DNA from: Chromobacterium sp. IIBBL 290-4
Lineage (GTDB): Bacteria > Pseudomonadota > Gammaproteobacteria > Burkholderiales > Chromobacteriaceae
Reading direction: 5' to 3'
NCBI RefSeq assembly: GCF_024207115.1
Contig: NZ_CP100128.1
Span: forward strand, 372,001 to 436,000
DNA length: 64,000 nt
The notes under the pieces are model-generated. The model made no database searches, was not told the DNA's origin, and saw only the letters and a program-made list of their open reading frames with translations. Within the stretch, counting starts at the first letter, position 1. Every line of letters starts with the position of its first letter. A program made the position numbers and the translations under genes. Shown piece by piece: positions 9,883 to 18,509 of this stretch.

Positions 9883-10044
9883 TCGCCCTTCTCTGCCACC
9901 AGATATACACCAGCCATGCGCGGGATGGCGTGCCCAGCCTTGCCCGCAATGCCACCGCGCCCCATCTCGTCAGACTCCGCTTGTATCGGAAAATCCACGC
10001 TATAACTATCTCGCGTCAAAAATAATGGTGTCATACGGCAATCA

Positions 10045-10073
10045 TTGACAATTCTCATGCTTTGGGAATTTTA
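10045..10073 (+). promoter_or_regulatory. Possible promoter upstream of the Aer-like receptor
   Basis: A perfect TTGACA (10045-10050) is followed after 17 bp by ATTTTA. It lies about 50 bp before the receptor start. The -10 is weak and no flagellar sigma-28 motif was found here. Confidence 0.4.
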
Positions 10074-10123
10074 CCATCCATAGAATTCTTCTTTCAGCGA
10101 CCACATCCCTCCTGGGGCCAAGC

Positions 10124-11713
10124 ATGAAGAAGAATCTACCCGTCACGCAGCGTGAGCAGCGCTTCGAGCAAGGACTGATTGTCTCGCGCACGGATCCAAA
10201 AGGCATCATCACCCACGTCAATGACGCATTTGTCCAGGTCTCTGGCTTTTCTCGCGATGAGCTCTTGGGACGCAATCACAATATCGTTCGCCATCCCGAC
10301 ATGCCTCCCGTTCTGTTTGAGGACCTGTGGAGCCACTTGAAACGGGAACAGCCTTGGCGCGGCATCGTGAAAAACCGCTGCCAAAACGGCGATCATTACT
10401 GGGTGGACGCCATCGTGGTTCCCGTGAAGGAAAAGGGACAGCTTACCGGCTATATGTCGGTGCGCTCGCCAGCGACCCGCGCGGACATCGCCGCGGCAGA
10501 AAAAAACTACCCGCCGCTGTTGAACACCACGCAGCCCTCTTCTCATCCACGCCACGGCATAGAGGAAAATCGCGTCCGCCAATTGCTCGCCGCCTTGTTG
10601 TTCTGCGCATTACTCGGCCAGACCATGCTAAAGGACAATGCGCTCATGGCATACTGCATGGCCTCTCTCGGTTTGGCCTCGCTGATCGCCTGGTTGGTTT
10701 TCGAACAGTGGCGAGCCAAGCGGCGACAACGCCTATTGCGCATCTGCGAAAATATCGCGGAAGGCAAGCTTGACCAGGCGCTATCCATTCATGGCAGAGG
10801 CGAAGATGGCCGCTTGGAATGCGCGCTGGCCTATACCCAGGTACATTTGAAAGTCGTGATCGATGAGTTGCAGATGACCGCACGCGACTTGGAGCATGAC
10901 GCAGGCAAGCTGCATCAGGCGCTGGAGAATGCTGTGGCGCGGGTTGTGGCCGGCAGCGACAATATTCAAACCCTGTGCGCCACCATCGAGCAGTTGTCCG
11001 TGTCGATAGAGCAGGTCGCCGGGCACGCCGGCCGCACCGCGGAGCTGAGCCAGGACGCTCGCCTCACACTTGAGCAAAGCTCGGGCCAAGTTGAACAATC
11101 CAGGCAATTGAGCGAATCCACCGTCGAAACGGTAGGCCGCGCGCAACTTTCCATCCACTCCCTGACTAAAGCGGTCGGCAACATCAATCAAGTCGCTCAG
11201 GCGATCCATGACATCGCGGAGCAAACCAATCTGTTAGCGCTGAACGCCGCGATAGAAGCCGCGCGCGCAGGAGAAAACGGCCGAGGCTTCGCCGTCGTCG
11301 CCGATGAGGTAAGAAAACTGGCAGAGCGAACCAGCAGCAGCACGATCGAAATCAAGCAACTGGTCAGCGGCGTGCGCCAAGCCTCCGACCAAAGCGTGGA
11401 GGCCATGGACCAAGTAGGCAGCGAAACCCAGGCCGGCAGCCTAGCCCAGCGGCAAACCGCCGGCCAACTTGAGCAAATTCTGGGCGCAGTCGGCGAAGTT
11501 AACCTGATGATGCAGGACATTGCCGGCGCCAATAGCCAACAATCCTCGACAGCAGGCGATCTCAATCAACAAATGCAGGACATGTCGCGCCAGCTGGCCA
11601 GCATGAGGGAGCACATCCGCCAGGCCCACGACACAGTCAATGATTTCAACCATCAGGCCCGCAGACTCAGCAAGATGACGGGACACTTTCAGATTGAAAT
11701 GGAAACCGCGTGA
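10124..11713 (+). CDS. Aer-like PAS domain methyl-accepting chemotaxis protein
   Basis: A 529-residue energy/redox taxis receptor. Residues about 12-120 form a PAS domain like that of Aer ([23 protein letters not shown], then [11 protein letters not shown] and the [13 protein letters not shown] segment), which in Aer binds FAD. Two adjacent hydrophobic segments (about 160-205) form a hairpin with almost no periplasmic loop, so sensing is internal. A cytoplasmic signalling domain follows, with the invariant hairpin tip [38 protein letters not shown] split around residues 365-400. There is no C-terminal methyltransferase-tethering pentapeptide. No chemotaxis genes are adjacent. Confidence 0.92.
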   Translation: MKKNLPVTQREQRFEQGLIVSRTDPKGIITHVNDAFVQVSGFSRDELLGRNHNIVRHPDMPPVLFEDLWSHLKREQPWRGIVKNRCQNGDHYWVDAIVVPVKEKGQLTGYMSVRSPATRADIAAAEKNYPPLLNTTQPSSHPRHGIEENRVRQLLAALLFCALLGQTMLKDNALMAYCMASLGLASLIAWLVFEQWRAKRRQRLLRICENIAEGKLDQALSIHGRGEDGRLECALAYTQVHLKVVIDELQMTARDLEHDAGKLHQALENAVARVVAGSDNIQTLCATIEQLSVSIEQVAGHAGRTAELSQDARLTLEQSSGQVEQSRQLSESTVETVGRAQLSIHSLTKAVGNINQVAQAIHDIAEQTNLLALNAAIEAARAGENGRGFAVVADEVRKLAERTSSSTIEIKQLVSGVRQASDQSVEAMDQVGSETQAGSLAQRQTAGQLEQILGAVGEVNLMMQDIAGANSQQSSTAGDLNQQMQDMSRQLASMREHIRQAHDTVNDFNHQARRLSKMTGHFQIEMETA

Positions 11714-11820
11714 ACAAAGCAAAAATCAGGCAGCCCAAGCGCCTAGGAACGTAGCGCAGCCAAGGCATATGCTTCAGCTCCGGAGGGGAATGCCGGAACA
11801 TAACAGCTAGAACACAATGC

Positions 11821-11851
11821 AAAAAGGCCAACTTTTTCAAGTTGGCCTTTT
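11821..11851 (-). terminator. Terminator of tRNA-fMet
   Basis: AAAAGGCCAACTT pairs with AAGTTGGCCTTTT, giving a long stem with a T-run on both strands. It starts seven bases beyond the tRNA 3' end and could also stop readthrough from the chemoreceptor gene. Confidence 0.85.
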
Positions 11852-11857
11852 GCTTAT

Positions 11858-11934
<77 letters not shown>

Positions 11935-11975
11935 TCTGAATTCTTTTCTGCGCTGCGTTTCGTGCAGAGGAGTGA

Positions 11976-12004
11976 ACTATACTTCAGGTTAAATAATCCG
12001 TCAA
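11976..12004 (-). promoter_or_regulatory. Promoter of tRNA-fMet
   Basis: On the minus strand, TTGACG (11999-12004), a 17-bp spacer and TATAGT (11976-11981) give a near-consensus sigma-70 promoter, placing transcription start about 35 bp before the mature tRNA 5' end. Confidence 0.8.
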
Positions 12005-12090
12005 GCGTTCTTTTGATTTTTCTTGCAGATCGACATCGTGACGGGTTCATATTCCTTAACAGTTGCCGCCGGCAAAAACATAAGCGATCA

Positions 12091-12315
12091 ACAAAGAAGC
12101 GCTAAATTGACATCGTGGTCGGCAGCGATGCGAAAGCAAAGCTGAACCGCCCGCTAGCAGGTCTGCCAACCCGCTAGCGAAGCAACCGACCTTGTGCATT
12201 TTGACGGGTGTTGCAGTTCCAAAGCGACTGCCAGCGCGATGGATGTCCGCAATACCTGTTCTCCTAAGTGTTCATCACGGAACTTGGGGCCGCCTAGCGC
12301 GGCCCTCTTTTTTTT
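12091..12315 (+). ncRNA. Candidate free-standing structured small RNA
   Basis: No plausible ORF exists on the plus strand here, yet a strong plus-strand terminator ends the segment. Upstream, TTAACA (12056-12061), 17 bp and CATAAG (12079-12084) could form a promoter. The predicted transcript of about 225 nt contains GGTCGG (12117-12122) pairing with CCGACC (12186-12191), enclosing two hairpins: TGC-GAAA-GCA (12129-12138, a GNRA tetraloop) and CGCTAGC (12152-12158) with GCTAGCG (12173-12179). This would be a three-way junction. GTTCC (12216-12220) and GGAAC (12279-12283) could form a second domain. I do not recognise it as 6S, SRP, RNase P or tmRNA. The start is uncertain. Confidence 0.5.
12287..12315 (+). 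terminator. Strong intrinsic terminator with no ORF in front of it
   Basis: GGGCCGC (12287-12293), loop CTAGC, GCGGCCC (12299-12305), then TC and eight Ts. It functions only for plus-strand transcripts, because there is no A-run on its left. Confidence 0.9.
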
Positions 12316-12388
12316 GGGTTTCACTCAGGAAAACGGTCCGACTATACCCGAAATAAATATAAAATGCCAATAAAAGACCAGTGATCCT

Positions 12389-13030
12389 CTAACTGGCAAC
12401 CGTCTCCCGATGCGCCTCCACAACAAGCAACCCTCTCGCCATCCTTTTGCGCATCAACCATGTGGCACTCACCAGCACAGCCGCCACGCCATATCCCAAC
12501 CAAGGCAGGATCAGTAAACAGCGCTCCACCGGCCACCAGCTCACCAGCCACGCGCGCAAAGCCATTTCCGACAACAAGCCCGCGCCCCACATCGCGCTCA
12601 TCAGCCGGATGCCTTTGCGGAATGGCGCCTGTCGCCACAAGTTCTCGCAATGCTCCCGTCCGTCATCCCGGCTGCGCTCCATCGTCGCGCGCGCCAAATA
12701 AAACACCAATGGCCGAGGCAGCAATAGGGATAGCAAAAACGCGGTGCCGAACAAGCCGGTCAACAAGGATTCGCGCATCAGCAGCACCCGCTCATCGCCG
12801 CCCAGCAGCAAGGCCAGCAAGGACAGGCCAATGCCCGCCAGCACCAGCATGCTCAAGGCATCCACGCGCTTATGGCTGCGCAGCTCCCATAGGCTCCACA
12901 AGACGGGCGGCGCCGACGAAACCAACAAACCGTTGACCTCGCCCCACATCGGCCGGGCCCAGCGGTAACACAGCCACGGCAGCAGAAAATTAACCAGCAG
13001 CTCCATCAGTAGCCGCATGCGCTTAGACAT
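12389..13030 (-). CDS. VC0807-family inner-membrane protein
   Basis: A 213-residue, very hydrophobic protein with about five or six membrane segments (LLVNFLLPWLCYRWA, LSMLVLAGIGLSLLALLLGG, LLTGLFGTAFLLSLLLP, LILPWLGYGVAAVLVSATWLM). The pattern PWLCYRWARPMWGEVNGLL, ESLLTGLFG, LLPRPLVFYLARA matches the uncharacterised VC0807-type family. The function is unknown. The start at 13030 (MSKRMRLL) is chosen because an AGGTG lies ten bases upstream; a GTG at 13063 is in frame. It is a monocistronic minus-strand unit. Confidence 0.7.
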   Translation of the reverse strand: MSKRMRLLMELLVNFLLPWLCYRWARPMWGEVNGLLVSSAPPVLWSLWELRSHKRVDALSMLVLAGIGLSLLALLLGGDERVLLMRESLLTGLFGTAFLLSLLLPRPLVFYLARATMERSRDDGREHCENLWRQAPFRKGIRLMSAMWGAGLLSEMALRAWLVSWWPVERCLLILPWLGYGVAAVLVSATWLMRKRMARGLLVVEAHRETVAS

Positions 13031-13096
13031 ATTCAGTACACCTGGCAGTAGAAAACTCAACACTGGCCGACAGTCATGCCAATGTCAAATGACAAA

Positions 13097-13114
13097 GCCC
13101 CGTTTTCACGGGGC
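13097..13114. terminator. Hairpin between two minus-strand genes
   Basis: GCCCCG-TTTTCA-CGGGGC forms a 6-bp stem. On the minus strand it is followed by CTTTGTC, so it may end the transcript of the 61-residue protein gene just upstream. Confidence 0.5.
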
Positions 13115-13157
13115 CTGGGTGGGATGCAGGAGATTGCGCGCTGCTACGCGCAAGCGA

Positions 13158-13343
13158 TCAGGCCGCAGCCTGAATAAAGCCATTGGCGGGATACATGGCG
13201 CTGACCAGGCCCTGAGCGGACTTGAAGGTCACCTCGAACATTCGCCCCACCTGACGAATGCTCACCACTTCGTAATGCTCGGTCCGGCCGCAATCCTTGT
13301 GCTCGAAAATCTTATGGCCGGGTTTCAGTTGAGAAATTTGCAT
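13158..13343 (-). CDS. Hypothetical 61-residue protein
   Basis: A small soluble protein starting MQISQLKPGHKIF and ending in a short Ala tail. It reads as a small beta-rich domain: LKPGHKIFEHKDCGRTEHYEVVSIRQVGRMFEVTFKSAQ, with one cysteine (in KDCGR). It resembles short KOW/SH3-like nucleic-acid-binding domains only in general character; no family was recognised. The start at 13343 has AAGGA ten bases upstream. It has its own hairpin downstream. An FNR box lies about 250 bp upstream, but the metG terminator lies between. Confidence 0.65.
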   Translation of the reverse strand: MQISQLKPGHKIFEHKDCGRTEHYEVVSIRQVGRMFEVTFKSAQGLVSAMYPANGFIQAAA

Positions 13344-13500
13344 GATCAATATCCTTATTCTTTTTTTAAACAAAACAAGCGCATATGAATTATCTTAGTC
13401 TGCCCCGCATGCGAGAAGTTCCGCCGCAGACCGCTTCCTGTCCGATGTAAGCCTATATTAGCAAGTCCGAATGACAGCACTGTTAAACGCCGTCGACAGA

Positions 13501-13535
13501 AAGCAAAACCCCAGCTACCAATATGGCGGCTGGGG
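13501..13535 (-). terminator. Intrinsic terminator downstream of metG
   Basis: On the minus strand CCCCAGC pairs with GCTGGGG (13509-13515 and 13529-13535) and is followed by TTTTGCTT. It lies about 85 bp beyond the metG stop codon and beyond the FNR box at 13586-13599. Confidence 0.8.
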
Positions 13536-13585
13536 CCGTTTACTCCAAGTAGATTCAGGCTAACTGGTAATACTACTTATTTACC

Positions 13586-13599
13586 TTGATCTGAATCAA
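13586..13599 (-). promoter_or_regulatory. Perfect FNR/ANR box
   Basis: TTGAT-CTGA-ATCAA matches the FNR consensus TTGAT-N4-ATCAA at every position. It lies between the metG stop and the metG terminator. On the minus strand a class II spacing would put transcription start near 13551, about 15 bp before the terminator hairpin. On the plus strand the start would fall inside metG, antisense. Confidence 0.65.
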
Positions 13600-13617
13600 A
13601 ACACAATCTTTTTACAC

Positions 13618-15678
13618 TCAGCCTACGCGCATGCCGGGCTTCACGCCGGCATCCACGTCCAGCAGGAACAGGCCTTCGCTGTCGTCCACGCCGGATGCGC
13701 ACACAATCATGCCCTGCGACACGCCGAAGCGCATCTTGCGCTCAGCCAGGTTGGCGACCACGATCACATGGCGGCCCACCAGCTTTTCCGGCTCCTGGTA
13801 AGCCTTGCGGATGCCGGAGAAGATGTTGCGGGTTTCAAAGCCCAGGTCCACCTTGAACTGCAAGAGCTTGTCCGAGCCTTCGACAAAGTTGCATTCCAGC
13901 ACCTTGCCGACGCGCAGATCCACCTTGGCGAAGTCGTCGATCTTGATGGTTTCAGCCAGCGGCTCGTGAGCGGCAGTAGCCGGCGTGTCTTGGGTCGTTT
14001 GCATATTCTGTTTGTTCGCTTCAATCAGTTTGTCGATCAGCGCCGGGTCGACGCGCTGCATCAGGTGCTGGTAGGCGTTGATCTTGTCGCCCAGCAGCAG
14101 GGTTTCCGCATCGCTCCAGGCCAGCGGGGCCACGTTGAGGAAGGCCTCGACGCTTTCCGCCAGCTTGGGCAGCACCGGTTTCAGGTAGATAGTCAGCAGG
14201 CGGAAGGCATTGATCAGCACGGTGCAGACTTCCTGCAGACGCGCGTCCTGGCCTTCTTGCTTGGCCAGCTCCCACGGCTTGTTGGCGTCGACATAGCCGT
14301 TCACCACATCGGCCAGCGCCATCACGTCGCGCAGCGCCTTGGCGTATTCGCGCGCCTCGTAGGCGGCGGCCAATTCCTCGGCCGCGGCCTGCAGCTGGGC
14401 CAGGATGTCGATATCGGACACCGTGCCGGCCAACTGGCCATCAAAGCGCTTGGCGATGAAGCCGGCGGAGCGGCTGGCGATGTTGACGAACTTGCCCACC
14501 AGGTCGGAATTCACCCGCGCCACGAAATCGTTCAGATTGAGGTCGATGTCCTCGATGCGGCCATTCAGCTTGGCGGCGATGTAGTAGCGCATCCATTCCG
14601 GATTCAGGCCGCAATCCAGATAGCTCTTGGCCTGGATGAAGGTGCCGCGCGACTTGGACATCTTCTGGCCGTCCACGGTCAGGAAGCCGTGGGCGAACAC
14701 GCCGGTCGGCGCGCGCAAGCCGGAGTAATTCAGCATCGCCGGCCAGAACAGCGCGTGGAAGTAGAGGATGTCCTTGCCGATGAAGTGGTACATCTCGGTC
14801 TTGGAGTCCTTGCCGAACCATTCGTCGAAGTTCAGGCCGCTACGCTGGCACAGGTTCTTGAAGCTGGCCATGTAGCCGATGGGCGCATCCAGCCACACAT
14901 AGAAATACTTGCCCGGCGCGTCCGGGATTTCGAAGCCGAAGTACGGCGCGTCGCGGCTGATGTCCCAGTCCTGCAGGCCGCCGTCGATCCACTCGTTCAT
15001 TTTGTTCAGCGATTCGGGCTGCAGGTGCGGCTGCGCGCTGCCGTCGGCGCGGCGGGTGGAGCCCGAGGTCCAGCCCTTGAGGAAGTCGGCGCACTCGCCC
15101 AGGCGGAAGAAGTAGTGCTCGGAGGTTTTCAGTTCCGGCTTGGCGCCGGAAACGGCCGAGTACGGGTTCTTCAGCTCGGTGGGGTTGTAGGTAGCGCCGC
15201 AGACTTCGCAGTTGTCGCCGTACTGATCCTTGGCCGCGCACTTGGGGCACTCGCCCTTGACGAAACGGTCCGGCAGGAACATCTGCTTTTCCGGATCGTA
15301 CAGCTGCTCGATAGTGCGCACGGCGATCTTGTCGTCGGCGCGCAGCGCCTTGTACACCTGCTCCGCCAGCGCCTTGTTTTCCGGGCTGTTGGTGCTGTAG
15401 TAATTGTCGTAGCCAATGCCGAAGCCGCTGAAATCGTACAGGTGTTCGCTCTTGACGCGGTCGATCAGCTGCTCGGGAGTGATGCCCTGCTTCTCGGCAG
15501 CCAGCATGATGGGCGCGCCGTGGGTATCGTCGGCGCAGACGTAATAGCATTCGTGGCCGCGCATCTTCTGGAAACGCACCCAGACATCAGTTTGGATGTG
15601 TTCGAGCATATGGCCCAGGTGAATGGCACCGTTGGCGTAAGGCAGCGCGCTGGTCACCAGAATCTTGCGTTTGGTCAT
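13618..15678 (-). CDS. metG: Methionyl-tRNA synthetase
   Basis: Charges tRNA-Met, including the initiator tRNA found nearby. The 686-residue protein has the class I HIGH-type motif as HLGHMLEH near residue 24, the zinc-knuckle cysteines CPKCAAKD and CEVCGATY (about 145-165), and the KMSKSRGT signature (KMSKS) near residue 335. The C-terminal 110 residues form a tRNA-binding domain (Trbp111/OB fold: [25 protein letters not shown]) used for dimerisation and tRNA binding. The start at 15678 gives the canonical [17 protein letters not shown]. The mapped terminator lies downstream. Confidence 0.97.
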   Translation of the reverse strand: MTKRKILVTSALPYANGAIHLGHMLEHIQTDVWVRFQKMRGHECYYVCADDTHGAPIMLAAEKQGITPEQLIDRVKSEHLYDFSGFGIGYDNYYSTNSPENKALAEQVYKALRADDKIAVRTIEQLYDPEKQMFLPDRFVKGECPKCAAKDQYGDNCEVCGATYNPTELKNPYSAVSGAKPELKTSEHYFFRLGECADFLKGWTSGSTRRADGSAQPHLQPESLNKMNEWIDGGLQDWDISRDAPYFGFEIPDAPGKYFYVWLDAPIGYMASFKNLCQRSGLNFDEWFGKDSKTEMYHFIGKDILYFHALFWPAMLNYSGLRAPTGVFAHGFLTVDGQKMSKSRGTFIQAKSYLDCGLNPEWMRYYIAAKLNGRIEDIDLNLNDFVARVNSDLVGKFVNIASRSAGFIAKRFDGQLAGTVSDIDILAQLQAAAEELAAAYEAREYAKALRDVMALADVVNGYVDANKPWELAKQEGQDARLQEVCTVLINAFRLLTIYLKPVLPKLAESVEAFLNVAPLAWSDAETLLLGDKINAYQHLMQRVDPALIDKLIEANKQNMQTTQDTPATAAHEPLAETIKIDDFAKVDLRVGKVLECNFVEGSDKLLQFKVDLGFETRNIFSGIRKAYQEPEKLVGRHVIVVANLAERKMRFGVSQGMIVCASGVDDSEGLFLLDVDAGVKPGMRVG

Positions 15679-15761
15679 GGTTGGGTAATCCGTATCGGCA
15701 ATCTCAAGCGATCGATTATAGAGACAGAATGGTCGGCCGGCCATCGCCCGCCGCGCCGCAG

Positions 15762-15801
15762 CAAAAACACAAGCCCGGAACGCTGGGCGGCCGGGCTTGT
15801 G
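15762..15801 (-). terminator. Terminator of mdfA
   Basis: CACAAGCCCGG (15768-15778) pairs with CCGGGCTTGTG (15791-15801); on the minus strand the stem is followed by TTTTTGC. It lies 20 bp after the mdfA stop. Confidence 0.85.
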
Positions 15802-15820
15802 AACCTACTCAAAACAAAAA

Positions 15821-17080
15821 TCAGGCGTTCTGGCCAGCCAGTTCGCCCTGCGGCTCGGCCGGCGCGGCGCGCTCGGCCATGGCGATGCCCACCATCTTGC
15901 GGCCCAGCATCACATATGCCAGCGAGAAACACAGCGCCAACGCGGCGAAACCGGCCAGGCCAAATGCCTGGTAAGCCTGGCGGAACAGCTCGATGCCCAC
16001 CGCGTAGCCGGCCATAGACAGCATGCTCATGCTGGCGGAGATGGTGCCGCGGCCAGCCACGTCGCAAGACATCAGGGCGAAGCGGTACAGCACGCCGAAG
16101 GCCATGCCCTCGCCGAAAGCCATCAGGCTCATGCCGGCCACCATCCAATATTGCGGCACGGAAGAGAAGGCCACGCCGGCAGCCATCATCGCCAGACCGC
16201 CGACGATGGGCCACATGCCCACCAAGGCGGAACGGCCCAGCGGCCAACGGTCTGCGATCACGGCCAGCGCCAGGTTGCCGGCGATCAGGCCGCCGAACAC
16301 CGGAATCTGCATGAAGCCGTATTCGACGGTGCTCATGTGCAGATCGCGCACCAGCAGCACCGGCGACAGCGCGATCCAGCCCATCAGCGGCAGCGCCAAG
16401 AGCGGAATGCACAGCGCGGCCAGCACGAAGCGGCGGTGGCCGAACACCTTCAGATAATCGCGCCCCATGCTGGACAGCGGCAGCTTCTCATGGCTGGGCT
16501 GCACGGTTTCCGGCATGCGGAAATACAGGCCGATCAAGGACAGCAGCGACAGCGCGGCGATGAACAGGAAGCAGCTGCGCCACGGCGCCAGCTCGATCAA
16601 GGCGGCGCCGGCCAGCGGGCCCACCAGCGGCGCGATCAGCGCCACATTGGCCATCAGCGCGGTCACGCGCACGGCGGCGGTTTCTTCAAACGATTCCTGC
16701 AGCGAGGCGTAACCGACGGCATTGATGAAGCACAGGCCCACGCCCTGCAATACGCGCAGAACGATGAAGGCTTCGATCGAGCTGACCAGATACGTCGCCA
16801 GGCAGACAACGACGAAATAAGCGACGCCGAACAACAGCACCGGACGGCGGCCGATGCGGTCGGACAGCGGGCCGGTCAGCCAGGGCAGGATCGCGCCGCC
16901 GGCCAGGAAGGCGGTCATCGACGCAGGCGCCCAGGAGGCGTCCACCAGAAACTCGCGGGTGACCGACAGCATGGCCGGCTGCACCATGTCGTTGCAGATG
17001 TAGACGGCGAATTCGAACAGAACCAGGGCCAAGGGAAACAGCAGATTGGACCAGGTGAGTTTGGCGTGTTTGGACTGCAT
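15821..17080 (-). CDS. mdfA: MdfA-type multidrug/H+ antiporter (MFS)
   Basis: A 12-helix major facilitator superfamily drug exporter of 419 residues (from the ATG at 17080). It resembles E. coli MdfA along its whole length: LFPLALVLFEFAVYICNDMVQP parallels the MdfA helix 1 and carries the acidic Glu (E23 here, Glu26 in MdfA) that couples drug and proton binding. Motif A is GPLSDRIGRRPVLL, and the MdfA-like QESFEETAAVRVTALMANVALIAPLVGP segment is clear. MdfA exports chloramphenicol, lipophilic cations and other drugs. An in-frame TTG at 17107 would add nine residues. A good promoter and a dyad lie upstream. Confidence 0.9.
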   Translation of the reverse strand: MQSKHAKLTWSNLLFPLALVLFEFAVYICNDMVQPAMLSVTREFLVDASWAPASMTAFLAGGAILPWLTGPLSDRIGRRPVLLFGVAYFVVVCLATYLVSSIEAFIVLRVLQGVGLCFINAVGYASLQESFEETAAVRVTALMANVALIAPLVGPLAGAALIELAPWRSCFLFIAALSLLSLIGLYFRMPETVQPSHEKLPLSSMGRDYLKVFGHRRFVLAALCIPLLALPLMGWIALSPVLLVRDLHMSTVEYGFMQIPVFGGLIAGNLALAVIADRWPLGRSALVGMWPIVGGLAMMAAGVAFSSVPQYWMVAGMSLMAFGEGMAFGVLYRFALMSCDVAGRGTISASMSMLSMAGYAVGIELFRQAYQAFGLAGFAALALCFSLAYVMLGRKMVGIAMAERAAPAEPQGELAGQNA

Positions 17081-17178
17081 AAAGCGGGAGATGCCTTTCT
17101 TTGACAAAGAACAGGGCCCGCGGCCTGACGGGGCCGAGCCTTGGCGGCGCTAGCTGCTCGCGCCGGGAAAAACCGGCC

Positions 17179-17207
17179 ATTCTACGCTTTTTGCCCATCT
17201 ATATCAA
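17179..17207 (-). promoter_or_regulatory. Promoter of mdfA
   Basis: On the minus strand TTGATA (17202-17207), 17 bp and TAGAAT (17179-17184) form a near-consensus sigma-70 promoter, about 90 bp before the ATG. Confidence 0.7.
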
Positions 17208-17213
17208 AAAAAA

Positions 17214-17227
17214 CTGATAGACATCAG
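17214..17227. promoter_or_regulatory. Dyad next to the mdfA promoter, possible operator
   Basis: CTGAT-AGAC-ATCAG is a perfect 5-bp inverted repeat directly upstream of the mdfA -35 box, suitably placed for an activator or repressor. No regulator gene is adjacent. Confidence 0.35.
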
Positions 17228-17349
17228 CCATTTCCGTGATTTTTACTGAGCCGCCGCCGAACGAAAGCGTAAGATCGCAGTCCAGATAGCACGCGCGCGC
17301 CGGCGCGTTCCGGCGTAAAATACGCGGAAACATCCACCCGGCACCCAGC

Positions 17350-18501
17350 ATGTTCTCCAAACTCACCCGCCTGTTCGGCGGCCAAGCCGAACAAGCCACC
17401 CAGAACGAAACCATGGCCCAGCTCGAAAATCAGATTCTCGACACCCTGAAGCCGCTGATCGACGCCCATACCGGCAAAAGCTACGTCGCGGCCAAGAACA
17501 TCAAAAACCTTCATTGCGGCGATGCCGAAATCAGCCTGGACGTGGTGCTGGCCTACCCGGCCAAAAGCCAGTTCGACCTGGTTCGCCAACAATTTGAAGC
17601 CGCGCTGGCGCCGGTGGCGGAAGGCCGCGCCGTCAAGGTGACGGTTTCCAGCCACATCGTCAGCCACTCCGCCCAGCGCGGCGTGCCGCTGCTGCCGGGC
17701 GTGAAGAACGTGATCGCCGTCGCCTCCGGCAAGGGCGGCGTCGGCAAGTCCACCACCGCAGCCAACCTGGCGCTGGCGCTGTCGGCCGAAGGCGCGCGCG
17801 TCGGCTTGCTGGACGCCGACATCTACGGCCCGTCGCAACCGCTGATGATGGGCCTGCAGGGCCAAAAGCCGGAAGCGGTGGACGGCAAGCTGATCCCGCT
17901 TTCCAACCACGGCGTGCAGACCATGTCCATCGGCTATCTGGTCGACGCCGATCAGGCCATGGTATGGCGCGGCCCCATGGTCAGCCAGGCGCTGCAGCAA
18001 CTGCTCAACGACACCCGCTGGGACGATCTGGATTACCTGGTCATCGACATGCCGCCGGGCACCGGCGACATCCAGCTGACGCTGTCGCAGAAAGTGCCGG
18101 TCACCGGCGCGCTGATCGTCACCACGCCGCAGGACATCGCCCTGCTGGACGCGCGCAAGGGCGTCACCATGTTCCAGAAGGTGAGCGTGCCCATCCTCGG
18201 CCTGGTGGAAAACATGGCCATCCACATCTGCTCCAACTGCGGCCACGCCGAGCACATCTTCGGCGAAGGCGGCGCGGCCAAGATGGCGCAAGACTTCGGC
18301 GTGGAGCTGCTGGGCTCGCTGCCGCTGGACCTGGCCATCCGCCTGGCCGTGGACGAAGGCAAGCCCAGCGTGGCAGCCGATCCGGAGGGCAAGCCGGCGG
18401 AGCTGTACCGCGCCATCGCCCGCCGCGTGGCGGTGAAGGTGGGCGAGAAGGCGCAGGACTTTTCCGGCAAATTCCCCAAGATCGTCATCCAGAACAACTG
18501 A
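17350..18501 (+). CDS. apbC: Iron-sulfur cluster carrier protein ApbC/Mrp
   Basis: A P-loop ATPase that carries and delivers Fe-S clusters. The 383-residue protein has an N-terminal MIP18/DUF59-like domain (about 25-100), the deviant Walker A SGKGGVGKST near residue 126, and the cluster-binding CSNCGH motif near residue 296. The DADIYGPS and VIDMPPGTGD motifs are those of Mrp. A TAAAAT -10-like sequence at 17316-17321 supports the start at 17350; a later ATG at 17413 (MAQLENQ) is also possible. murI follows after eight bases, so they are cotranscribed. Confidence 0.95.
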   Translation: MFSKLTRLFGGQAEQATQNETMAQLENQILDTLKPLIDAHTGKSYVAAKNIKNLHCGDAEISLDVVLAYPAKSQFDLVRQQFEAALAPVAEGRAVKVTVSSHIVSHSAQRGVPLLPGVKNVIAVASGKGGVGKSTTAANLALALSAEGARVGLLDADIYGPSQPLMMGLQGQKPEAVDGKLIPLSNHGVQTMSIGYLVDADQAMVWRGPMVSQALQQLLNDTRWDDLDYLVIDMPPGTGDIQLTLSQKVPVTGALIVTTPQDIALLDARKGVTMFQKVSVPILGLVENMAIHICSNCGHAEHIFGEGGAAKMAQDFGVELLGSLPLDLAIRLAVDEGKPSVAADPEGKPAELYRAIARRVAVKVGEKAQDFSGKFPKIVIQNN

Positions 18502-18509
18502 GCGGCAAG

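Noticed and set aside
9828..10058. 76-codon minus-strand ORF overlapping the acetyltransferase end
   Set aside because: Antisense to the end of the acetyltransferase with no ribosome site and no family resemblance.
12117..12315. 6S RNA, SRP RNA, RNase P RNA or tmRNA in the 12.1-12.3 kb region
   Set aside because: The expected signatures (SRP GGAAGCAGCCA-type loop, RNase P GAGGAAAGTCC, tmRNA tag and T arm) are absent.
17964..18509. Long N-terminal extension of murI
   Set aside because: It overlaps apbC in another frame with Arg/Pro/His-rich sequence; MurI proteins start at MIAMYDSG.
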